A stretch of DNA of 64,000 nucleotides from Miscanthus floridulus (lineage: Eukaryota; Streptophyta; Magnoliopsida; Poales; Poaceae), in NCBI RefSeq assembly GCF_019320115.1, contig NC_089598.1, forward strand, positions 31,267,983-31,331,982, in the 5' to 3' direction. Numbering within the stretch: the stretch's first letter is position 1; each line of letters starts with the position of its first letter. Shown here piece by piece: positions 23,611-34,839 of this stretch. The translations under genes were made by a program, and so were the position numbers. Below the pieces are notes generated by a model. That model was not told the DNA's origin and did no database searches. It worked only from the letters and a program-made list of their open reading frames with translations.

Positions 23611-24703
23611 GCTTGATGCCCTCTTCATCAAGAAACTCCCCAACTAGAGTATTCTTGAATTCGGTCCCATTGTCACTTCTCACTTTCTTGATGGGAAGAC
23701 CAAACTCCTTTTGAGCTCTTCTATCAAATATCTTCATCTTCTCTTGACCTTAGCACTTGTCATGCAAGACAAATACCTAAGTGAAACAGGAATAGTCATC
23801 AACAATAACAAGACCATATTTGTTACCCCTGATACTTAGGTAGGCGACCGGTCCAAAGAGATCCATATGTATTAGCTCCAATGGTTGCTTGGTGGTCATG
23901 ATGCTCTTTAGTGGATGAGGTACGCCAACTTGCTTTTTGGCTTGACAAGCGCTACAAATCCTATCTTTTTCAAAGTGAACATTTATTAGCGCAAGGATGT
24001 GTTCATCTTTTAGAAGTTTGGCCAAGTTTCTCATCCCAACATGAGCTAGTTGGCGATGCCAAAGCCAACCCATGCTAGATTTTCCACTAAACAAGTCTCA
24101 AGCTTAGCTTTACTTTTGTTGAAATCAACTAAGTAAAGCTTGTTGTTTAATTAACCCGTAAAGACAATAGAGGAATTCTCCCTTCTAAAGACTTCCATGC
24201 CCTAATCCATAAAGAGACAATTGTAGCCCATCTCACACAATTGAGAAATGGACAACAAGTTGTAACTTAACGAATCAACATGTAATACATTTATAATTGA
24301 ATGCTCAAGGGTTATAGCAACTTTACCGAGACCAATCACATCCCCCTTTGAATTATCTCCAAAGAAAATATTTTTATTTGAGTGCGTCATCGGGGAATAT
24401 GATGAGAACATACTCCTTTCTCCGGTCATGTGATTTGTACATCCGCTATCAAGCACTCAACTTGATCCATCAGAGGAGGATGCCTACAAAACAAGTTTAG
24501 TTGCTAGATTTAGGTCCCCAATTTGACTTGGGGCCTTGCATGTTAGTCACAAGGATCTTAGGAACCCAAATAGAAGTATTCCAATATATGTTGGTTTCCT
24601 TCCCAACATATTTTGCAACCACTTTCCCACTGTTGTTGTTCTTCAAAACAAAGCATGATGTCAAGCTTTGCCGAGGTGAATAAGTCATTGGTTGATAGGC
24701 ATA
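23611..24703 (-). pseudogene. Copia-1 gag-pol, block 2: gag tail, protease, integrase N-terminus and core
   Basis: Read right to left, it starts with a gag-tail stretch containing MTYSPRQSLTSCFVLKNN (24497-24700). The Copia aspartic protease follows with DSGCTNHMTG (24202-24456; active-site Asp-Ser-Gly intact) and ISQLCEMGYN. Next come the GAG-pre-integrase zinc finger WHRQLAHVGMRNL with CSAC, and the integrase core with HMDLFGP (first catalytic Asp) and VDDYS (23777-24094). RSDNGTEFKN (second Asp, near 23660) leads to the break at LARD-1. A TGG-to-TGA stop just before the protease, several stops or frameshifts between 24094 and 24202, and one after YSCFT make it non-functional. The third catalytic residue lies 16 kb away in block 3. 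Confidence 0.87.
24699..24703. repeat. Left target-site duplication of LARD-2 (gcata)
   Basis: gcata precedes the LARD-2 LTR start. The partner at 62848-62852 is acata (4 of 5 match). Joining the flanks restores Copia-1 sequence (an NKYV word to AYQPMTYSPRQ). Confidence 0.75.
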
Positions 24704-25767
24704 TGTAACACCCTCGGTGTTACCGCTTAAACAACTTGCTAAACTATGTCAGGAGCATCATATTTATGTGTCAATGCATGTGATAAAGTGTGTAGATTAA
24801 TTTTCGTAACTCAAAACGATCAACAAAAATGCTAAGAGAAAGTTGATTCAATAGTCATGTTATATCACTTAGGGTTTAAAATCAATTTTTATTAAGCAAA
24901 CATACTATAGAACATGTATGTGGCACTTAAATAAAGTTGGAAGTACAAACATGGTAGATGACAAGGCAACTTTAACTTTTGGAAAATAGATGTTAACTAG
25001 TGTTTTGGGAGCTCTAAAATCAAACTTGACGTTAAGATAAGCTCTTTTCGTTAAGTCAGCAAACACTTGAATTTATGTTTAAAGTACCATTTTTGGTGAA
25101 TTATATTGAGCAAAATAGTTAAATGGTGCTTAGATATTTTACTCCTATGGGTTAGTATAAGGTATGGACTATTGCATGAAGTGTTTGTTGGTTGAAGTTA
25201 ACAAGGTTTAGATCTATTAAAAATTGCGACAAAAGAGTTAATGGTTACTTAGCCTCAATTGAAATCCTTAACTTTTCTAGGTATGAAAAAGTAGTAAGAA
25301 AATGCTATTTTGACATTTAATTTATAACAAAAATGTTTAAACACTCGCTGCATGTTTTGGTATTGTTGATTGCATCAAAGTGAGTACATGAGCATGGTGT
25401 AGGTCGAAGTTGTGTTGGAGATCACGTTGCTCTCATAAAAATTGCCCAAACTTCGTTAGAACCGGCACTCCAGCGATGAACCCAAGCTGGCATCCTTGTA
25501 TTTCCCTCTCTGGTCGCTCTCTGGATGTGTGGTTTGCTTCATTAGCTGGGTGTTAGTATCGACTTTAGGTTAGGAGGATTAGTTGAGCCTCGATCGTGAT
25601 CGTTAGTGGCTTTTGCTTCACTTTAAATTGCGTGCATGTCAGTAGTTGATACCTCTCAGCCTGAGTTCATGGACACCACGCATGTGGGCACTGCTGGCCA
25701 TGGCTAGGCTACTGCCGTTGGCTAGCTCACATGCCTGGGTCACGCCACATAGCGCCTTGGCCTCACG

Positions 25768-26121
25768 TTGGCCGGCTTTGATCGGCTGCGGCCAGGTTTC
25801 CACCATCGCGACGTACGCGTGACACCCTTTGGCTATCGAGCCACGCGTAGAGTCGAGTCGTGGCTATGGCCATCATTGCCAGGTCAGCGTGCCAGTCGCT
25901 CTGCCCTCCAATTCATCTACTGCATCGAGCCATGTGTCTTGGTCATAGCCACCCTCTCATGTGCACGCGCTCTCGGCCATGCACCTCACCTACCACCACG
26001 CCACTGTTGTGTCCCATGGCATGATCCTAGATGCTCATCCCATCTATCTCTACTGCCAAAACTATGCGTACCACCCCGCCTACGAGATAGGGAGGAGAAG
26101 ATAGGTTGTGTATATCGGTAG
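25768..26121 (+). other. 117-codon open frame inside the LARD-2 5' LTR
   Basis: An ATG-to-stop frame of 117 codons lies in the GC-rich part of the LTR. The 3' LTR keeps a frame of the same length and same end (59375-59728). Shared words are PGFHHRDVRV, TLSCARALGHAPHL and RLRDREE. It resembles nothing I know, and GC-rich DNA keeps frames open by chance. I list it because the frame survived in both copies despite substitutions; it is not a confident gene. Confidence 0.25.
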
Positions 26122-27851
26122 TGCCGCGACAGCACGTGGTCGGAGTCGTTGTCGCATTCGAGGCGCCACGCTCTCTGCTCCTTCAATTCACCCAGCTCAA
26201 GGCTTCTTAGTCCAATTCCTCACACCAGTGAGTATCATAGGTAGTCAGCTAGACGCTCGGTTCCCCTCAAGCCCAGCCAGTCACTACCCACCGACAAATT
26301 GGTGTTTTTGCTCGCCGCCAGGCATGTGCACCCCTATGACTAGAAGGTTAGGGGTAAGGCAGGTAGGCGTGGTAGCAGTTTAATTGCTCATAACCTTGAG
26401 CTCGTCTGGACTCCCTCTATCCGGTGCTTGCACTATTTTGGCTAGGGTGCTCATCGTCGATGGAGTGACGCATCGCTATCCATCGTAGAGCGCCGCCGCC
26501 CCGCTCGGGCGCCCATGGCCAGACCATTGCAGTGCTCCCCCTGCTTCAACCGTTAGTGGGGAGTGCACAACGGTGAGCTACTGATGCTTCTTTGCCATCT
26601 CTACCTTGCCAGAACAGTCACATCACCGCCACTGGGTAGCCGCTCGCCGTTGTAGCTCACGCCAGTGGGTCTCCGAGTCCCTAACCCCCGCCCATCGTAG
26701 CGCATGTAGACCATAGATGGCGACTGACCCGCTAAGTGGGTCCATGCAGGCCTTTGGTGGCCGGTGTGGACACCCAGTGCCGCCGCTCGCCGCTGCCGCC
26801 GTGCATGAGATGATCGAGGGTGTGCGTGGGAAAATTTGGAAAAATTCAGGGGGTTAAGTGAATTCGCCAGAGAAAGGAAGAAATAGTATCAGGACCTAGT
26901 TGTGTTTTGGGAAAAGTCCGAGGGCTCATTTGCTAAAGTGCCAGCGTGGGCTCCTCGCTGTGGGCCTTCTCACGTGTGGGTCACGCTCCGCGCTAAGCCG
27001 CTAGGGCTAGCCTGCTGCGTGCGCCCACGTCTTCGTGTTGGGTCAGGTTCGGCTGCCGGGCCTAAATGGTTGCCACCGGCCTTTTTCCTTTTCTAAGCAA
27101 TTTCTAATTGAGTTTCTAAGGTAAACTTGTAAATTCAATATTAAATTGTGTATTTAACCAAAAATTATGAAACCAATTTTGTCAGGTTCCTAAAATCATG
27201 ATCTATCTGCTAGTATATTTTGTTCACATAATTTTATAATATTCTTAGGAGCTATATAATTAATTTGAGATACTAAATATTGTCAAAATATAAACTTGTA
27301 GGAATTGTTGTGATAAATTGGTGATAGTGTTGGCTCTAAAACTTTACAGTAAATCCCTAACATTATTAGGTGCTCACTGTAATTTTTGTAGCTCCATAAT
27401 AATTAGTTTGCTAAGGTAGCTAAATGGGCCCTAGTTCAAAAATATATAGTCAATCAATTAAATGCCAAAACACCTTGGGATTTTAGGACTCAAACATTTT
27501 TCTAGAGACAAAGCCTTACTTGATGACGTGGATACGTAGACCAGCACGATAGGCATTAAAGCTGGCTCATTAGCTTGCAGAGCGTAATCGTATATTTAAG
27601 AGTTGCGGTTACCATTAATTAATTGCGTCTCTGCGTTGCATCCACGTATACTATAATAGGAACTAACGATGGATCATGGAGTCGACTGAGGTAGCAGAAA
27701 AGATGGTGCCTTGATGATCATGTCACCTTGATGGAATGCTAACTTTTGGTTATATCTTACATAGGCAAGCCCCAATGCATAACCTCTATTATTCTGCACT
27801 TTATCTTATGCTTGTGCATTAAGTTTAAGGAGTTGAATGAAAACCACTTGC

Positions 27852-27875
27852 ATATATATATATATATATATTACT

Positions 27876-27927
<52 letters not shown>
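27852..27927 (+). repeat. (AT)n microsatellite in the LARD-2 5' LTR
   Basis: Two AT-dinucleotide runs are separated by a tacttgc interruption. The 3' LTR has only a short catatatatat followed by unrelated sequence at the same point, so the run expanded after insertion or arose by local rearrangement. Confidence 0.95.
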
Positions 27928-27929
<2 letters not shown>

Positions 27930-28701
27930 TCGAGTGATTGTCTGTCACTCACGAGAGATAGGAAAGATATTATTGTTGTCATTATATTACTATCACATAG
28001 AATATAAATGAATGATAATTGGAGACTGGGCAGAATGGTACTTTGGATCTAGACTTGGTTAGGCATTCAAGCGAGGCTCAGGTTGCATTTGTTCTACCTA
28101 TGTTGATTAAGGACCGACCGTTGCATTGGATTCTCGTCAGGTCACAGACTTATTATCCTGAGCACATACATGCTTATGGGAGTGGGAAGGCTTATTGCTC
28201 TCTTGTTGTGGGTTTTGTCTCTTTCCGTACTAACTAATTGGAGGCAGGGATGGTGTAGGTCTAAGTGTCACACTGAGTTCGAGACTCAAGAGTGGGGGCT
28301 TGGAGTCCAAGTTTAGATGGGGACCTAGACCCCTTGATAGGAGAGTGGTGGGTTGGTATTGCTTAGTGCCTAGGGTACAAGCAGGGGCATGTGTTTTGGG
28401 GTACCCTAGCTAGGATACATTGATTCATGAATCACCATGTAATATGGTATGACTTGTCTATGATCTAGCACCATAGTAAGAACTGGAATATGAAAGATGG
28501 TAAAATAGGTTCTGATTGCTTACCACTAGCTTGAAAGTAGCACATGTGCTTACATAGAATGGTTAGTTAAAGAACTAATGATGACTGCTAATAAAATTAA
28601 ATATAAGGATGGCACGCTTAGTAATGCCTCCTACAGATACAATAAACCCATAAGCCAGATAGCCTTGCATAACCTTGGAGTCTTTTCTTTCCTCCTGACG
28701 G

Positions 28702-28756
28702 GTAAGTCTTGTGGAGTACTAATTGAGTACTCAGGGTTTGTTCTACCCTATTGCAG
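28702..28756 (+). promoter_or_regulatory. Palindrome between intron-like borders, LARD-2 5' LTR
   Basis: gtaagtcttg lies at the left border, gagtact and gagtactc palindromic words in the middle (28714-28732), and a pyrimidine-leaning ttgttctaccctattgcag at the right border. The borders match plant splice donor and acceptor consensus, but 55 nt is shorter than usual plant introns. The 3' LTR keeps the borders (from about 62319). An RNA hairpin or a processing signal is as plausible as an intron. Confidence 0.35.
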
Positions 28757-29236
28757 GTGACAGGTGGATGCTAGAGCTGACACTTGTGTGCAGGCAACCT
28801 CCTGGTGGGCTCAGCGAGGATTTCGTTAATGTTGCAGACATAGAGTTTATTTGAAAATTTCACCCAAAATATTCTACAATGGAAAAACTTATAACCTATT
28901 ATGATGTATATAACGGATCATCATGTAATGTTTAACTTGCCATTAAATGATTTTGTTTCCTGCTGAAACTCTGATAACATGGTTATATTCCACTGTTATA
29001 AACAATAAATATTATACTTTGATGTTGCATGGAAAGTGATGTAAGAAATGACTTAAGAATGTTGTAAGTTCTATTCTCTCATTTGTGATCCTGATGAAAA
29101 AATGTGGGTTTTTGGGTTCTCCCTTGGGGTGTGCTCGATGGAACTTCAGTAAATTAGTGTCCTCCCTTGAGTACTCTATGTCTAATGAAAGACAAGCACT
29201 TCTAGGAGGCATTAGATTAGACGGTTCTGCCAAAGG

Positions 29237-29245
29237 TGGTATTAG
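29237..29245 (+). other. Degenerate primer-binding site of LARD-2
   Basis: tggtattag lies four to five bases after the 5' LTR. It matches the start of the iMet site TGGTATCAGAGC with a C-to-T change, after which it diverges. Confidence 0.7.
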
Positions 29246-29967
29246 ATAATAAATGAGGAAATAAAGCTTTGAAACCCTTTTCTAAACTAAAAATTGGATA
29301 ACCTATTTTTGTGGAAAGTTAGGGCATTTGTATATGAAGTATATAAGTAGCCTTATTATTATTTTTAAGTATTCAGAATAGGTTTAACTAGGTTCTCTCC
29401 GGGGGCTGACTCTCATGTAGTATATGATCTTCAAGTCAGTTGTGCTAGTACTGCCTTAGTCATCATGACCGTATGGCTGGTAGATGCGCCCTTCATAGAT
29501 GTAACACACGTCGTATTGTGCATGACTGACTCATCCCTATTTAGGAGTTACTGCTGAACTGTGGCTTTATGCTCCGTGTTTGTTAGTGGTTCACGCTTGC
29601 CGTGACCCATGTCTCCCCGTACTCTTTTTGGTGCTCTTGTCGGACCCTTGCCCTGCAATCGTACTAGTCATTAATGGCCTCGGACATCACTCACCTCGAA
29701 CATGCAAAAATTTCGGTTGATTCATTTGTAGTGGCCCCATGCAGGAACCTTGGTGGACTACGCCAGGACCACTGACTGGTCTGCCATTATAAGGAAGGCA
29801 GTAGCCTAGCCATTGGTACCATCACCCTGGTGCGCTCCTAGCTCAGTCTAGCTTTTCCTTTTGAGCAAGCTTTTCGCTCAATCCTTCCATGCAACCACCG
29901 TCAGGGATGGCAGGAGCCTAGGTTAGAAGTTACTACTTGAACACTAAGGGCTTTCCCAAAATCCTAT
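29246..29967 (+). other. LARD-2 leader region
   Basis: This is 722 bp between the primer site and the first Met of the gag-like remnant. It has no long frame, tRNA or repeat that I can support; it is a probable 5' untranslated leader. Confidence 0.5.
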
Positions 29968-30358
29968 ATGCCACCCTTGCAAAAGCTTGGAGTCAAAGAT
30001 CATCTAGAGTATGAGGGCCATGATTATGAAAAGCATGGCACTAAGTGGTGTGAAGTTACCATCTATATTGGGAAGAGTGAGGAGTTCCTCGGCATCACTG
30101 AAGCCTAGAATGTGACCGTAACTAGGGTTTTGCTTCGTTGACACCTACCAAGTTGTGGCCCACAAAGCCTTGCGGTACCTTTGCCTAGATCTATGAAGAT
30201 CCCATTGCTCGTACCCCCATGAGGTTCTTTCCACCTTTGGAAAAGAGTCGATGGGCATAGAGGGATCGTATGGAGGCTTTGCAAGGGCAGAATGCGCAAG
30301 AAGATAGTCCAAGCTGTGGTACACTTTGACCACATACCTACTAGCTCTAGATGAGCAG
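29968..30358 (+). pseudogene. LARD-2 gag-like gene, N-terminal part
   Basis: The frame opens MPPLQKLGVKDHLEYEG and continues through GTKWCEVTIYIGKSEEF. After a stop and a frameshift it reads on through words such as PLPRSMKIPLL and KKIVQAVVHFDHIPTS to LALDEQ-like sequence. It resembles a hypothetical protein encoded by giant-LTR grass retroelements, probably gag-like; this is recalled family resemblance with unproven function. The Tat-1 insertion (TSD agcag) cuts it mid-codon-block, and it resumes at 55972. At least two stops and one frameshift are visible in this part alone. Confidence 0.6.
30354..30358. repeat. Left target-site duplication of Tat-1 (agcag)
   Basis: agcag directly precedes tgtcaggtgc and is repeated exactly at 55967-55971. 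Confidence 0.95.
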
Positions 30359-31438
30359 TGTCAGGTGCAAAAAGTGACCAACAAGTAAATATTTATAGTT
30401 TTATCGTACGTTGTGATCGGATGTGGCCTAGCACTCAATGACATAGGGTTTATATTGGTTTAGGCAACATGCCCTATGTCCAGTTTGAGTCGGTCGGTGA
30501 CTTTATTCCTAAGCCCAGATGCTCAAAGTTTGCTATGGGGTTACAAACGAGTGGGAATGAAAAAGGGGGGTGTCGAAGGTCTAGTCAGACTCTGAACCAC
30601 AGGGCCAAGAGTGATGGGAGCTCCAACATGCGCTAAGTATTGGAACGTATGCTCTATGTAGCTTTAGAGTTCTAGAGCTATGGAGCTATTCGAGTGCTCA
30701 GAATGTCTAAAGCTTAGCAGAGTGAGAGTCGGAATGACCGTCCTCTTTTTAGGAGAGAGCGCATCCCCTTTTATAGATGAAGGGGATGGCCTTATAAGTT
30801 TAGGAGAGAGAGAGAGTGTGTGTGTGTTTCCTAGTCTTGTTGCCCACGCCATCGGGTATAGGATAGTTTCTCGACACCCACAATACTGTTGATGCCCGAT
30901 GCATGTGGCAAGCTCCATCATGTTCTTCTGGTATGGCAAATGTTGGCACCTACCATACTGTAGGACAAATGTCGATGCCCACAACACTGTTCGTGTTCTG
31001 ACATGTCTAAAAGGTGCACCCACAAAGTACCCTTCTAGCATGGCCTAGCGGTACTGTCCTACATGTGTGCAGGGTACGGTCCTTGGTATTGCGGTTGACT
31101 TGAGCGCTTTGCCTTATTTGCTCCGCCTGATTCTTGGATCCTCACCGAGCGGGCGTCCCTAGTCGGTCGTTCCCAGTCGGCTCTGACCACACTGGTTGGA
31201 GAAGAGCTGTAAGTAGGGGTTCGGTGTATTCTTGGTCGGAAAAGCGGGTTAGAGTTAGAAGCGAGCGTCGTCCCCTCCTTGGCCAGGCCTTCCAGTCAAA
31301 GATTGGATTGCTCTTCCGGCCTACCGTTAGGTATCTAGGCTGGCCTAGGAGTTGCGCATCATTTGTAATGCCATCTGCTGGGCCAAGTTTTTGCTAGGAA
31401 GTGGGCCCATTAGGGACCTTGGGTTTATGAACCCGACA
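30359..31438 (-). repeat. Tat-1 3' LTR
   Basis: 1,080 bp, starting tgtcaggtgc and ending aacccgaca on the plus strand. It holds a GA/GT microsatellite near 30805-30828. In the first 185 bases I count roughly 20 differences from the 5' LTR. Confidence 0.92.
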
Positions 31439-31457
31439 GGAGCCCCCGAGCCCCCGG
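31439..31457 (-). other. Polypurine tract of Tat-1
   Basis: On the minus strand CCGGGGGCTCGGGGGCTCC abuts the LTR start TGTCGGG. It is G-rich, as usual for Gypsy elements of this lineage. Confidence 0.75.
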
Positions 31458-31640
31458 GTGATTTAGGTAAAATCATTTGGGGGATTTTTTATTTTGCTAG
31501 TGGGTGCGCGCGAGCGCACTCGGTGGGTGTAGCCCCCAAGCCCCTGGGCGATTTGGGTAGAATCGTCTGGGGGATTTTTTGACTTGCCAGCGGATGCATG
31601 CGAGCGCACCTAGTGGGTGTAGCCCCTGAGCCTGCATCTG
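31441..31640. repeat. 90-bp tandem repeat next to the Tat-1 3' LTR
   Basis: Units start at 31441, 31531 and 31621, each with agcccc(c/t)-(g/a)ag. The first two units are full (90 bp each) and share gggggatttttt and gcgagcgcac; the third is partial, about 20 bp. Because the unit begins in the polypurine tract, the tract-like sequence itself is repeated. Confidence 0.88.
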
Positions 31641-32922
31641 ACTGTGAGTCGGTTGGAGGCTAAGTATCTTGGTACTCTTTCCTAGGGCCATAGACTCCTG
31701 TGTTTCTACTAGTCGGGGTGTTCACCCGTGTTTGTCCTGCCCGCGACCTGTGCGGTCGGTTGGTTTCCTGAGTTGATTCGGGCAACCCGAGCCCCTGAGC
31801 CCCATTGGGTTTGGTAGGGGTTGGTCTAGTTTTGTGCATTACCTCGTCCATGGTTTCTGCAACTGGAGGGGCTAAGCTAACGTTGCTTGCCTCAATGGCT
31901 TGAGTGACGCGCTCGGTGAGCTCACTAATGTTGACGTTCTAGCGAAATCTAGGTCTGTCGTTCGTAATAGGGTCGGCATAGCCCTCATGTGGCATTCCAC
32001 TGCTCCTGAACCCACCTCCCAGTAGATGCCCAGGTCATTCTAGAGACCAACTCAAGTGGCCCACTGGCCTCCCCTCGATGGAGATTCTGTGGGCATGGCT
32101 CAAGGTTAGGATCGAACGCGAAGGTCGAGATGACCCTGTCTGCTTCTAAGCATATTAGGTGAGGGCCACTGGGGCTCATCTGTGTTTTCTCCCCTAGCTC
32201 TATTTGACGCGAGGTAGCCTCGAGCCCTTCATGGGCAGGCCTTTGAACCCCGGTCAGTCGTTGCTCATGTTGAATGAGGCAACTACCGCTTTGTGATGCA
32301 ACACAAAATGTTGTGATGCATTAATTGCATATGCAATGTTTGGATGTATGGGATGAATGAATGATTGTATGAATGAATGTGTGAATGTGTGTACGAGAAA
32401 GGATGAATGACTGATCATGCATCAGAAAATAAAGTATGATGGTTTGGTAAAGTTACCTTGATGACTCGAGTGGCGGGTTTAAGGAGCTCTTATCGGATAT
32501 GTCTGATTGGGATCTGAGTCCATTCTTCATGATGGAGTCGACATAGCCCGCATGGGGCATCCCACTTCTCCTTACCTATCTCTCGGCCATCACCTGAGCT
32601 ATCCGATCAACTCAGGTAGCCCATTGGTCTTTCCTCGACGGAGATCCCATCGGTTGGCCCTTCCAAGCCCTACCTAGGAAGGCAGAGGGTCGTTTGCATG
32701 TGGTTGCGCCTTGTTTCCTGTGCATGGGTTGTGGTAGTGGTGGGCCCGACCTAGGCCACATCCTGTTTTAACCAAGCGACGTTTCGTTGGGCAGGGCGTG
32801 TCCCATCGCATGCCTATCCACATTAAATAGGGGAATGGAGATGGTTTTCATCCCATTCCTTCACCTTTCTCCACCTACCGCCTCTCCTTCTTCCTCCTCA
32901 CCAAGCTCATTCATGCGCCACG
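31641..32922. other. Non-coding segment between the Tat-1 tandem repeat and the antisense gene
   Basis: There is no protein frame I can support. A degenerate TGAATGAA microsatellite lies at about 32338-32410. A similar block (gggcatcccact... and gtagcccattgg...) occurs twice, near 31990-32110 and 32555-32660, suggesting a diverged internal duplication. attaaatagg at 32822 could be the TATA box of the downstream plus-strand gene, about 100 bp before its ATG. The segment probably acts as that gene's promoter and leader. Confidence 0.45.
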
Positions 32923-33857
32923 ATGGTTTTTAGGAGAGACATTAAAGCGAGGGAGAGGAGAACTCACTGATTCATTCATGAATCCGGAGCACGATGTTGA
33001 ACTGGAGGCCATCCAACATAGACAATGTGGTGCTGGTTGCCTTTGCTGAGAAGGGGCTGCTCTTGCCAAAGGAGGTGGTGCATTGGAGGGCTCGTACACC
33101 TAGGGAAGCTATTCCACGACCTTGGGCCGATGAGGTTGTCTCCTTCCTCACCTTCCATGAGCATGGGCTAGCATATCCCATGCACTGGTTCTTGTGCGGG
33201 CTTCTCAATGAGTGGGGCCTAGAGCTATAGCACCTCAATCTGACTAGGGTGCTGCATGTTGCTAGTTTTGTCACCATCTGCGAGGCCTTCCTTGGGATGG
33301 AGCCGCATGTGGATCTCTTCCGATGGATCTTCACCGGGCAAGCCTTGTTGGAGGGGAAGCCACCTAGAATCGCGCTGGTTGGGGGCTTCGCCTTGCAGAA
33401 GAAGCCAAGGCCGTTGGGCTCCTACCCCGCATACTCCCCCTATGATTCCAATTGAGGGTGGCATAGGGGGTGGTTCTACATCAGGAACAGAGCGGAGGCA
33501 CCATTCCCGTTGTTCACCGGAAGAAGGCCGGAGAGGCGAGAGAGATGGTCGTGGGGTCCCTCTAGTCGGTAGAACAAGCTAGAGGTCATCGAGGCAGAGC
33601 TTCAGAAGCTGGTGCAGCACGGCCTTGATGGGTTGCGGGTGTTCCACACCTTCTTCCATTGTTGAGTTGCCCCGCTGGCGGAGAGGAGGTGGCCGATGTG
33701 GGCCTACTCTGGCCCAACGGATCCCGACCACATGTCACCAGATGAGTTGGAGAAGGATAGAGTCTAGAGTCGACTCAATCAGGTGCTGCAACTAAGGGAT
33801 AAGGAGTCCCTTGGAGGATAGACCAGACCTCTCCATGCCACAAAGTTGTCCAATCTG

Positions 33858-33936
33858 GTATGCTCCCCTCTTCTTATTTTGTGACCTTTTTTCTCTTGCT
33901 CTCCTTTGTATTGACTTTGAGTTGTCCGTTTCATAG
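33858..33936 (+). other. Putative intron 1 of the Tat-1 antisense gene
   Basis: It runs from gtatgctccc to ccgtttcatag (79 bp) and is T-rich throughout, unlike the GC-rich flanks. Coding-like sequence resumes immediately after. Confidence 0.6.
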
Positions 33937-34766
33937 GGACTCGCTAGTTACAAATCTCAGCCGCATCTTTCGAGGGGCCTGGAGGACGTGGCTTGGCAAG
34001 CTACCTTGAATGAGGTAGCGGTTGCCAAGAAGAAGAAGAGAGTTGAGAAGGCTCGGAGGAGGCACAAGAAGGAGAAGGAGATCGCCTGGTGGGTGCGGGC
34101 CGATGAAAACTGGAGCAACGTGGAGGTGGAGCTCAAGTTGGAGGAGCCCATGGAGATGGGTGGCAACGCAAGCACCTTTGAGGATAAAGGAGACAGGGGC
34201 ATCATTGCAACCTCGATGGAATGTTGTGAGCCTATGACTGCGTCTGTCAGTGGCGGGCAGGATGTGGAGAGGCGCAATGATGTTCCCGCATCAAGGAAGC
34301 ATGCCGTGAGCTTGGATGCTGAAGTCGAGCTCGGATGCCGCTGTCAAGCGAGAGATGAAGCGGGCGTGGTCTCCATGCCCTTCAGAGGCGTTGTTGGCTT
34401 CACACCCCTCTGCTCTGACCATGGCGGGGCATGCTAGACGGTCAGAGAAGGCATCGTCGACTTTGCACCCCCTGCTCTAAGTGTGATGGGCCATGCTGGC
34501 CGGTTAGAGGAGCATGCTCGTACCCTCGCATCATCGGGGTCGACGCATGTGCATGACCCACAATGGGGAGACACCCCATCAGTTGCTCCGGTGGGTGCAC
34601 CATGAGCCAATGGACACGGCCATTCGTGGGCCAATCGGGAACCGGCCGGGTTGACTCCTCCCTCGGTCGATACTAGGGGGCACCGGTCATGACCTGTGAG
34701 TGGTCCTCATTTGGTGGGGTCATTGCCAGTGGGTTGAGGCTTCAGGGCCCTGCTGCTTTCGTCCAG

Positions 34767-34839
34767 GTATGCATCTATGTTCCTTTTCAATCTCACAGTT
34801 TAGTTCTTTGAGCATGACTGACCTATACTTTTTTGACAG
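34767..34839 (+). other. Putative intron 2 of the Tat-1 antisense gene
   Basis: It runs from gtatgcatct to cttttttgacag (73 bp), with a T-rich tract before the AG. Confidence 0.6.

Larger units (their letters stand above)
24704..29232 (+). repeat. LARD-2 5' LTR
   Basis: This LTR is about 4.53 kb, ending near ggttctgcca just before the primer site. It has an AT-rich first kilobase, a GC-rich block (about 25670-27080), an AT-rich block, a long AT dinucleotide run (27852-27927), and an intron-like palindrome region (28702-28756). In its first 175 bases I count about seven differences from the 3' LTR by eye, many of them transitions. The last base of the LTR is uncertain by one or two positions because of an apparent one-base loss. 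Confidence 0.88.

Noticed and set aside
27746..27928. 60-codon frame ending in a long IYIYIY run
   Set aside because: It is a translation of the AT dinucleotide microsatellite and is absent from the 3' LTR.
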